In this document: positions 1 to 9,388 of the stretch, one piece after another | Position numbering within the stretch: position 1 is the first letter of the stretch | Layout: the number at the start of each line of letters is the position of its first letter | Origin: Bradyrhizobium sp. BR13661 | GTDB taxonomy: Bacteria; Pseudomonadota; Alphaproteobacteria; Rhizobiales; Xanthobacteraceae | Direction: 5' to 3' | NCBI RefSeq assembly: GCF_029892425.1 | Contig: NZ_JARXWB010000022.1 | Span: forward strand, 1 to 64,000 | Length of the DNA stretch: 64,000 nt | The notes under the pieces: model-generated | The model's input: only the letters and a program-made list of their open reading frames with translations | The model's database searches: none | What the model was told of the DNA's origin: nothing | Position numbers and translations under genes: made by a program

Positions 1-159
1 TGCCGACGCTGCCGCGTCCACCGCAAGCCCGGCTCGCGATCCGTGACGACGTACGATCGCCCCTCAAGGTCGAGCCGGGATGGACGACACATACGATGTT
101 TCCGAATTTCGGTAAAGCGGAATATTTTGATCGGGGAGCATTGACTCACGAACGAAACA

Positions 160-187
160 GGGCGGCGCCGATCGACTGGCGCTGCCC
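160..187 (-). terminator. Hairpin terminator after the ABC transporter operon
   Basis: Two 10-base arms (160-169 and 178-187) are inverted repeats with one mismatch around an 8-base loop. On the minus strand the hairpin begins directly after the stop codon of the last ATPase gene, and a moderately T-rich stretch (TGTTTCGTTCG) follows. Position and shape fit a Rho-independent terminator for the long minus-strand transporter run. The T-tract is imperfect, so termination strength is uncertain. Confidence 0.5.
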
Positions 188-188
188 C

Positions 189-1172
189 CTACTCCGCCGG
201 CAGCGCATCCAGATGGCAGGCCACCCATTGCTCGCCTTCGGTCGAGCGAAGCTGCGGCTCTTCCGTCCGGCAACGGTCGAACACATAGGGGCAGCGGGTG
301 TGGAAGCGGCATCCGCTCGGCGGATTGATCGGGCTCGGCACGTCGCCGCCGAGGATGATGGGATTGCGCTTGGCCCCGGGATCCGGCAGCGGCACCGCCG
401 AGAGCAGCGCCTTGGTGTAGGGATGCCTTGGCGCCGCAAAGATCTCCCGGCGCGGCGCCACCTCGACGATCTTGCCGAGATACATCACCGCAACACGGTG
501 GGTCATGTGCTCGACGATCGCGAGATCATGGCTGATGAAGAGCAGCGCAAGGCCAAACTCGCGCTGGAGATCCTGCAACAGATTGACGATCTGCGCCTTC
601 ACCGAGACATCGAGCGCCGAGACCGCCTCGTCGCAAACGATCAGCTCCGGTTCGGCCGCGAGCGCCCGCGCGATGCCGATGCGCTGACGCTGGCCGCCGG
701 AGAATTCGTGCGGCCTGCGGTTCAGCGCTTCACGCGGCAGGCGCACCGTGTCCATCAGCGCCGTCACGCGTGTCTCGAGATCGATCGCGGACTTGGCGAG
801 GCCGAAATTGCGGATCGGCTCGGCCAGGATGTCGCGGATCCGCATGCGCGGATTGAGGCTCGAGAACGGATCCTGGAACACCACCTGCACGCGCCGCCGC
901 ATCTGGCGCATCGTGCTCGGAAGCGCATCGTCGATGCGCTGGCCGTCGAGGATGACCTGGCCCGATGTCACGTCGAACAGCCGCAGGATGGCGCGGCCGA
1001 CCGTCGACTTGCCGCAACCGGACTCGCCGACCAGCGATAGGGTCTCGCCGCGCGCGATCTCGAACGAGACGCCGTCGACGGCATAGACGAACTCGGTTTG
1101 CCGTCCGAACAGGCCCTTCTTGACCGGAAAATGCTTCTTGAGGTCGTTGACCTGGAGCAGTGGGATACTCAT
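189..1172 (-). CDS. Oligopeptide/dipeptide ABC transporter ATP-binding protein (OppF/DppF type)
   Basis: Cytoplasmic ATPase that would power import through the neighbouring permeases. Its 327 residues include a Walker A motif (GESGCGKST, about residue 50), the ABC signature FSGGQRQRIGIARA, a Walker B ending in CDEAVSALD, and a C-terminal oligopeptide-type segment with RHPYTKALLSAVP and a cysteine-containing tail (FHTRCPYVFDRC). The latter is typical of the peptide/nickel subfamily. The ATG start overlaps the stop of the upstream ATPase gene by 4 nt (ATGA), so translation is probably coupled. It is the last gene of the run and is followed by a hairpin. The substrate cannot be read from the ATPase; the operon context suggests peptides or hydantoin/carbamoyl compounds. 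Confidence 0.93.
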   Translation of the reverse strand: MSIPLLQVNDLKKHFPVKKGLFGRQTEFVYAVDGVSFEIARGETLSLVGESGCGKSTVGRAILRLFDVTSGQVILDGQRIDDALPSTMRQMRRRVQVVFQDPFSSLNPRMRIRDILAEPIRNFGLAKSAIDLETRVTALMDTVRLPREALNRRPHEFSGGQRQRIGIARALAAEPELIVCDEAVSALDVSVKAQIVNLLQDLQREFGLALLFISHDLAIVEHMTHRVAVMYLGKIVEVAPRREIFAAPRHPYTKALLSAVPLPDPGAKRNPIILGGDVPSPINPPSGCRFHTRCPYVFDRCRTEEPQLRSTEGEQWVACHLDALPAE

Positions 1173-2158
1173 GCCGCGACGGCTCCCTTGGCGGCGTAGT
1201 GGCAGGCGGCGATGTGGCGCGGTCCCTTCTCCTCGAGCCCCGGCGCGTATTGCCGGCAGAGGTCGGTCGCGAGCGCGCAGCGGCCGGCGAAGACGCAGCC
1301 CGCGATCGGCTTGCGCAGATCCGGCACCTGTCCCGGAATTTCAGCAAGCCGCGTCGTGGTGCCTGACAGCGATGAGCCGAGCTTGGGCACCGCGCCCAGC
1401 AATCCTTGCGTATAGGGATGACGCGGCGAGCGAAACAACTCGGCCACCGGCGCCTCCTCGACCTTGCGGCCGGCATACATCACCATCACGCGCTCGGCGA
1501 TCTCGGCGACCACGCCGAGATCGTGGGTGATCAGGATGATCGCGGCCCCCACCCGGCGCTTGAGGTCCAGCATCAGCTTGAGGATCTGCGCCTGGATGGT
1601 GACGTCCAGCGCCGTCGTCGGCTCGTCCGCGATCAGGAGTTTTGGGTTGCAGGCGAGCGCAATCGCGATCATCACACGCTGGCGCATGCCGCCAGACAGC
1701 TGGTGCGGATATTCGCGCACGCGGCGCCCCGGCTCGGGAATGCCGACCAGCGTCAGCATCTCGACCGCGTGCGCCTCGGCGGCCTGCTTGTCCAGGCCCT
1801 GATGGATCATGAGCGTCTCGCGGATCTGGCGGCCGACCGTGAGAACCGGATTAAGGCTCGTCATCGGCTCCTGGAAGATCATCGAGATGTCGTTGCCGCG
1901 GATGGCACGCATCTCGCGGTCCGACAGCCGCAGGAGGTCTTTCCCTGCGAAGTGGATGGCGCCTGCGATCCTGCCCGGGGGCTCCGGGATCAGGCGCATC
2001 AAGGACATCGAGGTGACCGACTTGCCGCAGCCGGACTCGCCGACGATGGCGAGGGTCTCGCCCTCGTTGACGTGAAAGGACACACCGTCCACCGCGCGGT
2101 TGATGCCGCTAGGGGTGCGGAAGTGGGTCTGGAGGTTTTCGACCTCTAACAACGCCAT
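1169..2158 (-). CDS. Oligopeptide/dipeptide ABC transporter ATP-binding protein (OppD/DppD type)
   Basis: Second ATPase of the first importer, 329 residues, the usual length for the DppD class. Visible motifs are Walker A GESGCGKSVTS near residue 40, signature LSGGMRQRVMIA, Walker B LLIADEPTTALD, the switch histidine in LITHDLGVVAE, and the oligopeptide-type C-terminal region (RHPYTQGLLGAVP, then two spaced cysteines). It probably pairs with the OppF-type protein as a heterodimer on the cytoplasmic face of the permeases. It starts with ATG 15 bp after the permease gene upstream and overlaps the next ATPase gene by 4 nt. Confidence 0.93.
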   Translation of the reverse strand: MALLEVENLQTHFRTPSGINRAVDGVSFHVNEGETLAIVGESGCGKSVTSMSLMRLIPEPPGRIAGAIHFAGKDLLRLSDREMRAIRGNDISMIFQEPMTSLNPVLTVGRQIRETLMIHQGLDKQAAEAHAVEMLTLVGIPEPGRRVREYPHQLSGGMRQRVMIAIALACNPKLLIADEPTTALDVTIQAQILKLMLDLKRRVGAAIILITHDLGVVAEIAERVMVMYAGRKVEEAPVAELFRSPRHPYTQGLLGAVPKLGSSLSGTTTRLAEIPGQVPDLRKPIAGCVFAGRCALATDLCRQYAPGLEEKGPRHIAACHYAAKGAVAA

Positions 2159-2173
2159 CGCGATCAGCTCCGG

Positions 2174-3097
2174 TCAGAGACGCTTGGCCATGCGCGGATC
2201 CAGCGCATCGCGAAGGCCATCGCCGAGCAGGTTGACGGCGAGCACAGTGACGGAGAGGAACGCCGCCGGGAAGAACACGATGTAGGGCTTGACCTGCCAC
2301 AGCGCACGGCCCTCGGCCATGATGTTGCCCCAGGAGGGAATGGTGGGCGGCGTGCCGGCGCCGATGAAGGACAGGATCGCCTCGGTGATCATCGCACTGG
2401 CACAGATATAGGTCGCCTGCACCAGCATCGGCGCGATCGTGTTGGGCAGGATGTGCCGCAGGATGATCATCGGCGTCCGCGTGCCGCAGGCGACCGCGGC
2501 GTCCACATAGGGCTGCTCGCGCAGCGACAGCACCACGCTGCGGACGAGGCGCGAGACGCGCGGGATCTCGGCAACGGTGATCGCCAGGATCACGTTGCCG
2601 ACGCTGCCGCGCGTCAGCGCCATCAGCGCGATCGCCAGCAGGATCGGCGGGATCGACATCAAGCCGTCCATGAAGCGCATCATGATGCCGTCGGCCCAGC
2701 GGACGAAGCCCGAGACCATGCCGATGGCGAGACCGACCGCTGAGGCTGATATCGCGACCGACAGGCCGACCGTGAGCGAAACCCGCGCGCCGAACAGCAC
2801 GCGCGAATAGATGTCGCGGCCGAGCACGTCGGTACCGAACCAGTAGACCGCCGACGGCGCTCGGGTGCGCCTGGCGGGCGCCAGCGCAGTCGGATCGACC
2901 GTCCAGAGATACGGTGCAAAAACCGCGATCAGCACGAGCGCCAGCAGCAGCGCACCGCCGATCGCAACGGTGGGGTGGCCGCGCAGGAACCCGATGAAGC
3001 CGCGCCGGATCGTGACCGGCCGCAGGATTTCGGGCAACTGCGGCGCGAGGACGAGGCCGGCCGGAAGCAATTGCGGATTGACTGTCGTATCGGTCAA
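2174..3097 (-). CDS. ABC transporter permease (OppC/DppC type)
   Basis: Inner-membrane permease of the peptide importer family, 307 residues. A cytoplasmic N-terminus with an OppC-type segment is followed by a first membrane helix (about residues 45-67) and the BPD_transp_1 domain, with the EAA-loop-like stretch VDAAVACGTRTPMIILRHILP. The C-terminal LGDGLRDALDPR is characteristic of DppC proteins. The only start fitting the 4-nt overlap with the upstream permease is TTG (minus-strand TTGA), and no in-frame ATG occurs before the first helix, so I accept the TTG. It forms the pore with the OppB-type partner directly upstream. Confidence 0.92.
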   Translation of the reverse strand: MTDTTVNPQLLPAGLVLAPQLPEILRPVTIRRGFIGFLRGHPTVAIGGALLLALVLIAVFAPYLWTVDPTALAPARRTRAPSAVYWFGTDVLGRDIYSRVLFGARVSLTVGLSVAISASAVGLAIGMVSGFVRWADGIMMRFMDGLMSIPPILLAIALMALTRGSVGNVILAITVAEIPRVSRLVRSVVLSLREQPYVDAAVACGTRTPMIILRHILPNTIAPMLVQATYICASAMITEAILSFIGAGTPPTIPSWGNIMAEGRALWQVKPYIVFFPAAFLSVTVLAVNLLGDGLRDALDPRMAKRL

Positions 3098-4035
3098 TAG
3101 CGGATCCTCGGGTCAACGAGCGTATAGGTGACGTCGATCATCAGATTGACGAGGACGTAGACGAAGCTGAACAGCAGCACGATGCCCTGGATGACGGGAT
3201 AGTCGCGGCGCAGGATCGCATCGATCGTTAGGCGGCCAAGACCGGGGATCGCGAACACGCTTTCCGTCACGACGGCGCCGCCGATCAGGAGCGCGATGCC
3301 GATCCCGATGACGGTCACGATCGGCACGGCCGCGTTCTTCAGCGCGTGAATGAACAGGATGCCGCCCTGCCCCATGCCCTTGGCCTTGGCCGTGCGGATA
3401 TAGTCCTGCTGCAACACTTCGAGCATGGAGGCGCGCGTGATGCGCGCGACCAGCGCGATATAGACGCAGCCGAGCGCGATCGCCGGCAGGATCAGGTTTT
3501 GCAGCCACGGCCAGAAGCCCTCGGTCAGCGGCGTATAGCCTTGCACGGGAAGCCATTCGAGCTCGAGCGCGAAGACATAGGCCAGCACGTAGCCGACCAC
3601 AAAGACCGGCAGCGAGAATCCGAACACGGCGAAGCCCATGATGGCACGGTCAATCAGGCTGCCGGCCTTCCACGCCGCCACGACGCCGAGCGGCACCGCG
3701 ACCACGATGGTGAGCAGCAGCGTGATCGCCATCAACGAGAGCGTCGGCCCGAGACGCTGCCCGATCATCGTCGACACCGGCAGATTGGTGAAGATCGAGG
3801 TGCCGAGATCGCCGTGCAGGATGCGCCAGACCCAGCTTCCGAACTGGATCAGGAACGGCCGGTCGAGGCCGAGGCTCTGGCGGATGCGCTCCACATCCTC
3901 CGGGCTTGCCTGGTCGCCCGCGATGACCACAGCGGGATCACCCGGGGCAATGTAAAGCAGGCTGAACACGAACAGCGCGACGATTGCCATCACCGGCAGG
4001 GTCGCGGCGACGCGACGGAGGATGTAGGAGAGCAT
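3094..4035 (-). CDS. ABC transporter permease (OppB/DppB type)
   Basis: Inner-membrane permease, 313 residues, starting with a typical DppB N-terminus (MLSYILRRVAATLPV). A large periplasmic loop contains the PGDPAVVIAG motif, followed by five further helices and the EAA-type loop with RITRASMLEVLQQDYIRTA. It ends in VDPRIRY, as DppB/GsiC proteins do. It starts with ATG 17 bp after the solute-binding protein gene and overlaps the OppC-type permease gene by 4 nt. It partners that permease in the first importer. Confidence 0.93.
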   Translation of the reverse strand: MLSYILRRVAATLPVMAIVALFVFSLLYIAPGDPAVVIAGDQASPEDVERIRQSLGLDRPFLIQFGSWVWRILHGDLGTSIFTNLPVSTMIGQRLGPTLSLMAITLLLTIVVAVPLGVVAAWKAGSLIDRAIMGFAVFGFSLPVFVVGYVLAYVFALELEWLPVQGYTPLTEGFWPWLQNLILPAIALGCVYIALVARITRASMLEVLQQDYIRTAKAKGMGQGGILFIHALKNAAVPIVTVIGIGIALLIGGAVVTESVFAIPGLGRLTIDAILRRDYPVIQGIVLLFSFVYVLVNLMIDVTYTLVDPRIRY

Positions 4036-4052
4036 CTGGTGTCAGCGTGTGA

Positions 4053-5657
4053 TCATGCGGTCTTCGATACGCCCCAGAAGAACGGCAGCGGTCCCTTGGT
4101 GATCCCGGAGACGTTCTTGCGCCACGCCGTATAGCTGAGAAAGAAGCCGGTCGGCGCGTAGACGACGTCCTCGAACGCCGCCGTGTTGAGCCGGCTGACT
4201 GCGGCCTTTTCCTCGTCGAGATTCTTGGCGTCGAACCAGGCCGCGACCTCCTTCTCGGTATTGGCGCTGGTGGGCCAGCCGAACCAGGCCTTGTCGCCGT
4301 TGGCGCGAATGGCGGTGTAGGGTGCCGGGTTGATGCAGTCCGCGCCCGCATGCCAGGTGTGGAACATGTTCCAGCCGCCTTGTCCGGGCGGTGTCTTCTG
4401 GGCGCGACGGGAGCCGACCGTGCCCCAATCGGTCGCGACGAAGTCGACATTCATGCCGAGCTTCTTCAGGAGGTCTGCGGTCACGTCCCCGAACGCCTTG
4501 GTGATCGGCTGATCCTGCGCCACCAGGCACGTGACCGGCTGGCCTGAATAGCCGCTCTCGGCGAGCAGCTTCTTGGCTGCGTCGTAATCGCGCTTGCCCT
4601 TCAGAATGTCGCCGCCCGCTTCGGTATAGAGGGGGGTATTTGGCGTGAAGTAGCTGGGCAGCGGCTTCCACAGCGTATCGTCGTCGCCGACGAGGGCGCG
4701 CATGTAGTCCTCCTGGCTCAGCGCCATCAGCACCGCGCGCCGCGCCCGCACGTCGTTGAAGGGCGGATACAGGAAATTCATGCGGAACGAGCCGATATTG
4801 CCGAGGGGATCGCCGATATCGACGCTGATGTTCTTGTTCTTCTTCAGGACGGGAACGAGGTCCGCGATCGGGTTCTCCCACCAGTCGATCTCGCCGTTCT
4901 GCAGCGCAGCCGCCGCCGTCGCCGGATCCGGCATGATCACCCACTCGATGCGATCGATCAGCATCTGCTTGCCGCCTGCGAGCCAAGACGCCTTCTCCTG
5001 CCGCGGCACGTAGTCGGCGAACTTTTCGAACACCGCTTTCGCGCCCGGCACCCACTCGCCCGTGACGAACTTCATCGGGCCGGAGCCGACATAGTCCGTG
5101 ATCTGCTTGAACGGGTCGGTCTGGGCGATGCGCTCCGGCATGATGAAGGCGACCGGCGCATTGTTCTTGCCGAGCGCGTAGAGCAGCTTCGGGAAGGGCT
5201 GCTTCAGCACCCATTTGAAGGTGCGATCGTCGACCGCGGTAAGTTCCTGCTGGATCGCCTTGAGCATCAGGCCCATCGGGTCGCGCGCGGCCCAGCGGGT
5301 GAGGCTCGCGACGACGTCCTTGCTCAGCACCGGCGCGCCATCATGAAATTTGAGCCCGGATCGCAGCTTGAAGGTCCAGGTCTTGCCGTCGTCGGTGGTC
5401 TCCTCGGATTCGACCATCTGGCGCTGCGGCTGAAGCTGGGCATCGACGCCGTAGAGCGTGTCCCAGACCATCGCGGCCGCATTGCGCACGACATATTGCG
5501 TGCCCCAGATGGGATCGAAATTGGCAAGATTGGCCTGCGGCACGAAACGCAGGGTTTTGGCAGCCGCGCCTTGTGCGATCGCCGGGGCCGAGAGGCCGCC
5601 GCTCAATGCCAGACCGCTCGCGCCAGCCAGTCCCTTTAATACGGTCCTGCGATCCAT
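4053..5657 (-). CDS. ABC transporter substrate-binding protein, family 5 (peptide type), Tat signal
   Basis: Periplasmic solute receptor for the first importer, 534 residues, normal for SBP_bac_5. The N-terminus has a twin-arginine motif (DRRTVLKG), a hydrophobic stretch and a likely cleavage site after APAIAQ, so export is probably by Tat. The mature part has family features such as TLRFVPQANLANFDPIWG, the FKLRSGLKFHDGAPV segment and FPKLLYALGKNNAP. It starts at an ATG preceded by a strong GGGAGGA ribosome-binding site. It opens the second transporter half of the operon, and an inverted repeat lies 63-81 bp upstream. Ligand unknown; peptides, hydantoins or carbamoyl-amino acids are all possible. 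Confidence 0.92.
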   Translation of the reverse strand: MDRRTVLKGLAGASGLALSGGLSAPAIAQGAAAKTLRFVPQANLANFDPIWGTQYVVRNAAAMVWDTLYGVDAQLQPQRQMVESEETTDDGKTWTFKLRSGLKFHDGAPVLSKDVVASLTRWAARDPMGLMLKAIQQELTAVDDRTFKWVLKQPFPKLLYALGKNNAPVAFIMPERIAQTDPFKQITDYVGSGPMKFVTGEWVPGAKAVFEKFADYVPRQEKASWLAGGKQMLIDRIEWVIMPDPATAAAALQNGEIDWWENPIADLVPVLKKNKNISVDIGDPLGNIGSFRMNFLYPPFNDVRARRAVLMALSQEDYMRALVGDDDTLWKPLPSYFTPNTPLYTEAGGDILKGKRDYDAAKKLLAESGYSGQPVTCLVAQDQPITKAFGDVTADLLKKLGMNVDFVATDWGTVGSRRAQKTPPGQGGWNMFHTWHAGADCINPAPYTAIRANGDKAWFGWPTSANTEKEVAAWFDAKNLDEEKAAVSRLNTAAFEDVVYAPTGFFLSYTAWRKNVSGITKGPLPFFWGVSKTA

Positions 5658-5720
5658 GAAGTCCTCCCAGTAATGCTGTGATGCCGGCCGTTCATTGGCC
5701 AGGGGCAGGTGAAATCGAAC

Positions 5721-5738
5721 CCATTTGCGTGCAAATGG
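5721..5738. promoter_or_regulatory. Perfect inverted repeat, possible operator
   Basis: CCATTTGC and GCAAATGG form a perfect 8-base inverted repeat separated by GT. It lies in the 141-bp gap between the two transporter gene sets, upstream of the Tat-exported binding protein. Its size and symmetry resemble a binding site for a dimeric regulator, but no regulator gene is adjacent and no T-run follows that would suggest a terminator. A weaker inverted repeat (TTTGATG at 5782-5788, CATCAAA at 5797-5803) overlaps the stop codon of the upstream ATPase gene. Confidence 0.4.
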
Positions 5739-5798
5739 TATGCCAGTAACCGCGCGTCCGCCAGCAGGATATTACCGACTTTTTGATGAGCCAACGCA

Positions 5799-7469
5799 TC
5801 AAAGAGCGGCCGCCAGCACCGGTCCGGTGTCGATATGAGGGATCGCCTCGACCAGCTTGCGGGTATAGTCGGTTTTCGGATTATCGAACAATGCACGGCT
5901 CTCGCCCTGCTCCACGATGCCGCCGTTGCGCAGCACGATGGTGCGGTCGCAGAGCATGCGCACGACGTTGAGATCGTGGCTGACGAACAGCAGCGCGATG
6001 TCGTTCTCGCGCCGCAGGCGATCGAGCAATTGCAGCACCACGGCCTGCACCGAGACGTCGAGCGCGGCGGTTGGCTCGTCCAGCACCAATAGCCGCGGCC
6101 GGCAGGCAATCGCGCGCGCGATGCCGACGCGGGCCTTCTGACCACCGGAGAGTTGATGGGGAAAGCGCGGCAGCAGGTCAAGCGGCAGTCCGACCCGCTC
6201 CGCACACTCCTCCACGCGCTGGCGCAAGCCGTCGCCTGCGCGCATGCCGTCGAGCCGCATCAGGGGATGGGCGATACAATCGAAAGCCGTGTAGCGCGGA
6301 TTGAGGCTTTCGTTCGGGTCCTGAAAGACCATCTGGATGTCTTTGCGCAACGGCGAACGGTGGAAGTCGCGCGAGGCGACGTGGCCGATCGACTGTCCGT
6401 CGAACACGATGTCGCCCTCGCTCGGGTCGATCAGGCGGCAGATCATTCGCGACGTCGTGCTCTTGCCGGAGCCGGATTCACCCACGAGCCCGACGCTCTC
6501 GCCGCCGGCCATCGTCATGGAGAAGTCGGCGACCGCCGCGGAGCCCTGGTCGAAGCGCTTGGCCAGTTTCCGCACCTCGAGGAGCGGCGGCGTGCCATGT
6601 GCGAGCTCTTGCCTGGGCCTGGTCACGACTGCGGCATTGCGCTCGCGCTCCTCCTCGGTGACGAGATCCTCGATGCGGGATGTCGCGGTCGGCGACGCCG
6701 CAACCAGGCGGCGGGTATAGGCATGCTGCGGCGCGCCGAAGAGGATTTGCGGACTGGCCTCCTCGACGATGCGACCGCGCTCCATCACCGCGATGCGCCG
6801 GCAATAGCGCGCCGCGAGCCCAAGATCGTGCGTGATCAGGATCGTCGCCATGCCGCGCGCAGCAGCGATATCGGCCAGGAGATCCATCACCACCTTCTGC
6901 GTGGTGACATCGAGACCGGTGGTCGGCTCGTCGGCGATCAGCAGCGCCGGATTGCAGGAGATCGCGATGGCGATCATCACGCGCTGGCACATGCCGCCGG
7001 AGAGTTCGTGCGGATAGGCGCTCATCCGCGCCTCGGGGTCGCGGATCTGGACGGCGCGCAGCAAGTCGAGCGCTTCGGCGCGGGCGGCGTGCTTCGATAT
7101 CTTCTTGTGCGTGAGGATCGCGTCCGCGATCTGCAGGCCGATCGCGCGGATGGGGTTCAGCGCGGCGCGCGGGTTCTGAAAAATCATCGACATCGCCGCG
7201 CCCTGGAGCTGGCGAAGGTCATCGCCCCCGAGCTTGGTCACGTCCTGCCCGCGAAACAGGATTTTCCCGCCGGTGACGCGGCCGGCCGCATCGAGCAGCC
7301 GGGTCGTCGCAAAGCCTGTCACCGACTTGCCCGATCCGCTCTCGCCGACGAGGCCGAGCATCTCGCCCTTTGAGACCGAAAGCGTGACACCGCGCACCGC
7401 CTCGACCATGCCGCGCCGCGTCGAGAAGGCGACGTGGAGGTCTTCGATCCTGAGCAGTTCCTCGCTCAT
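5799..7469 (-). CDS. Dual ATP-binding protein of a peptide-type ABC importer (GsiA/YejF-like)
   Basis: A single 556-residue polypeptide carries two complete ABC ATPase domains, so this second importer needs no separate D and F subunits. Domain 1 (about 5-265) has Walker A GESGSGKSVTG, signature LSGGMCQRVMIA and Walker B LLIADEPTTGLD. Domain 2 (about 295-550) has GESGSGKSTTS, LSGGQKARVGIARA and LLVLDEPTAALD. The oligopeptide C-terminal extension is largely absent from domain 2. Such fusions are known in GsiA and YejF. The ATG start overlaps the stop of the permease gene upstream by 4 nt. Substrate unassigned. Confidence 0.93.
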   Translation of the reverse strand: MSEELLRIEDLHVAFSTRRGMVEAVRGVTLSVSKGEMLGLVGESGSGKSVTGFATTRLLDAAGRVTGGKILFRGQDVTKLGGDDLRQLQGAAMSMIFQNPRAALNPIRAIGLQIADAILTHKKISKHAARAEALDLLRAVQIRDPEARMSAYPHELSGGMCQRVMIAIAISCNPALLIADEPTTGLDVTTQKVVMDLLADIAAARGMATILITHDLGLAARYCRRIAVMERGRIVEEASPQILFGAPQHAYTRRLVAASPTATSRIEDLVTEEERERNAAVVTRPRQELAHGTPPLLEVRKLAKRFDQGSAAVADFSMTMAGGESVGLVGESGSGKSTTSRMICRLIDPSEGDIVFDGQSIGHVASRDFHRSPLRKDIQMVFQDPNESLNPRYTAFDCIAHPLMRLDGMRAGDGLRQRVEECAERVGLPLDLLPRFPHQLSGGQKARVGIARAIACRPRLLVLDEPTAALDVSVQAVVLQLLDRLRRENDIALLFVSHDLNVVRMLCDRTIVLRNGGIVEQGESRALFDNPKTDYTRKLVEAIPHIDTGPVLAAAL

Positions 7470-8314
7470 GTGCGCATCCGCGGATCGAGAATGTCGCGCA
7501 TCCCGTCACCGAGGAGATTGAAGCACAGCACCGCCATCATCAGCGCGAGGCCTGGAAAGGCCACCAGCCACCACCGCCCGGTCGAGATGAAACGCGCGCC
7601 CTCCGCGACCATGATGCCCCATTCCGGCGTCGGCGGCTTGACGCCGAGACCGATGAAAGAGAGACCGGCCGCGTTGAGAATGGCCCAGCCGAGATTGAGC
7701 GAAATCTGCACCGCCATCGCCGGCAGAATGTTCGGCAGCAGAAAACGCAGCACGACGGAAAAATGGCTCTCGCCGCAGGCGCGCGCGGCCTCCACCCAGC
7801 CGACATTGCGGCGGACGTTCACCTCGGCGCGCGCAAAGCGGATGTAGAAGGGCAGATTGATGATCGCGGTCGCGATCACGATGTTCTCGATCCGGTTCCC
7901 GAGCGCGGCGACCATGGCCATCGCCAGCACGAACAGCGGAAAGGCCATCATGACGTCGACGAAGCGGCCAACCGTACGGTCGAGCTTGCCGCCGGCATAG
8001 CCGCAGAATGCACCGACGACGGCGCCGATCACGAAGGAGATACCGACCGCGGACACCGCGATGGCAAGGTCGAGCCGCGCCGCAATGACGAGGCGGCTGA
8101 ACACGTCGCGGCCAAGCTGGTCCGTCCCGGCGATGTGCGCTGCGTTCGGTGGCTGCAAGGCCTCGGACACGTTCGAGACCACGGGATCATAAGGCACGAT
8201 CCACGGTCCGAAGATCGCGAGCAGGACGAACAAGGCAACCCCGGCGGCGGCAACACCGGTGAGCGGATTGCCACGCAAGATCCAGACCGAATGGCGGAGA
8301 GTAGCGCTGGTCAT
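7466..8314 (-). CDS. ABC transporter permease (OppC/DppC type), second importer
   Basis: 282-residue inner-membrane permease. I start it at the ATG (MTSATLRHSVWI) that overlaps the stop of the OppB-type gene by 4 nt. Upstream in-frame sequence is only a shadow of that gene. Features are an N-terminal helix (about 20-40), the periplasmic segment IAGTDQLGRDVFSRLV that is highly characteristic of DppC, the inner-loop motif VEAARACGESHFSVVLRF, and the C-terminal LLGDGMRDILDPR. It is followed by the dual ATPase gene with another 4-nt overlap. Confidence 0.93.
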   Translation of the reverse strand: MTSATLRHSVWILRGNPLTGVAAAGVALFVLLAIFGPWIVPYDPVVSNVSEALQPPNAAHIAGTDQLGRDVFSRLVIAARLDLAIAVSAVGISFVIGAVVGAFCGYAGGKLDRTVGRFVDVMMAFPLFVLAMAMVAALGNRIENIVIATAIINLPFYIRFARAEVNVRRNVGWVEAARACGESHFSVVLRFLLPNILPAMAVQISLNLGWAILNAAGLSFIGLGVKPPTPEWGIMVAEGARFISTGRWWLVAFPGLALMMAVLCFNLLGDGMRDILDPRMRT

Positions 8315-9345
8315 TCGATCGACACCCTGGGATCGGCGATGCCGTAGCAGATGTCGACCAGCAGATTGACCAGCACGAACAGGCTGGCCATCAGCAGCAC
8401 AAAACCTTGCACCGGCGCATAGTCGGACGACAGCAGCGCATCGAGCGCGTACGACGCCACGCCCGGCCACGAGAACACCTTCTCCACCAGCACATTGGCG
8501 CCCAGCATGGTCGAGAACACGATGCCGGCAATGGTGATGACCGGCAGGATCGCGTTGCGAAGCGCATAGGTGACGACCACCTTGTGCCAGGACAGTCCGA
8601 CCGAACGCGCGGTGCGCACGAAATCGCTGCCGAGCGAGACCAGCATCGAGGCGCGCGTGATCCGCGCCAGCGGCGCAATCACGAACAGGGCCATGCTCAC
8701 CGCCGGCAGGATCAACTGCCTGCAGGCCGCCCACCAGCCCTCAACGTCTCCCGCGAGCAGGAAATCGATCGACAGGAAGCCGGTGCGCGACGGCGGCAGC
8801 GAGGTGAACACGTCGATCCGCCCCGTCGGATCTGGCGCAAGCCCGAGCAGATAGTAGAACACGTAGATCAGCAGCAGTCCCGACACGAAGGTCGGCACGC
8901 AGACGCCGAGCGCGCAGAACAGCCGCACGCCGTGATCGACGATCGACCCCGGCTTGAGCGCCGCGACCACGCCGAGCGGCACCGCCGCAATCAGCGCGAT
9001 CAGGAGTGCGGTGAAGGTGAGCTCGAGCGAGGCCGGCAGGCGCTCACGCAGATCCTTCAGCACCGGCTGCCCCGTCATCATGGAGCGGCCGAGATTGCCG
9101 CGGCCGATGTCGGAGAGATAGTACATCAGCTGCTCCGGGACCGGCTTGTTGAGCCCCATCTGCTTGCGGATCTGCTCGATCTCCTCCTTGCCGGCATTGG
9201 GCCCCGAGGCGAAGAACACCGCGGGATCGCCGGGCAAGACGCGCATCAACAGAAAGGTGAAGACCAGCACGCCGAACAGCGCCGGCAGCGACGACAGAAG
9301 CCGCCTGCCCGCCCGTACCAACGTTGCACCAAGACCGGTCGTCAC
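8311..9345 (-). CDS. ABC transporter permease (OppB/DppB type), second importer
   Basis: 344-residue inner-membrane permease with six predicted helices. Signature segments are LLMRVLPGDPAVFFASG near the N-terminus, AVPLGVVAALKPGS, the inner-loop motif RITRASMLVSLGSDFVRTA, and a C-terminal VDICYGIADPRV. The start appears to be GTG at 9345, because the sequence before the first helix has no in-frame ATG. It lies 43 bp downstream of the second solute-binding protein gene, and its stop overlaps the OppC-type permease. It is somewhat longer than its counterpart in the first importer because of a larger periplasmic loop (around residues 165-200). Confidence 0.92.
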   Translation of the reverse strand: MTTGLGATLVRAGRRLLSSLPALFGVLVFTFLLMRVLPGDPAVFFASGPNAGKEEIEQIRKQMGLNKPVPEQLMYYLSDIGRGNLGRSMMTGQPVLKDLRERLPASLELTFTALLIALIAAVPLGVVAALKPGSIVDHGVRLFCALGVCVPTFVSGLLLIYVFYYLLGLAPDPTGRIDVFTSLPPSRTGFLSIDFLLAGDVEGWWAACRQLILPAVSMALFVIAPLARITRASMLVSLGSDFVRTARSVGLSWHKVVVTYALRNAILPVITIAGIVFSTMLGANVLVEKVFSWPGVASYALDALLSSDYAPVQGFVLLMASLFVLVNLLVDICYGIADPRVSIE

Positions 9346-9388
9346 CTTTCGGAGCCTCTCTCCACGGACGTTACTTGATCTATTTAAG

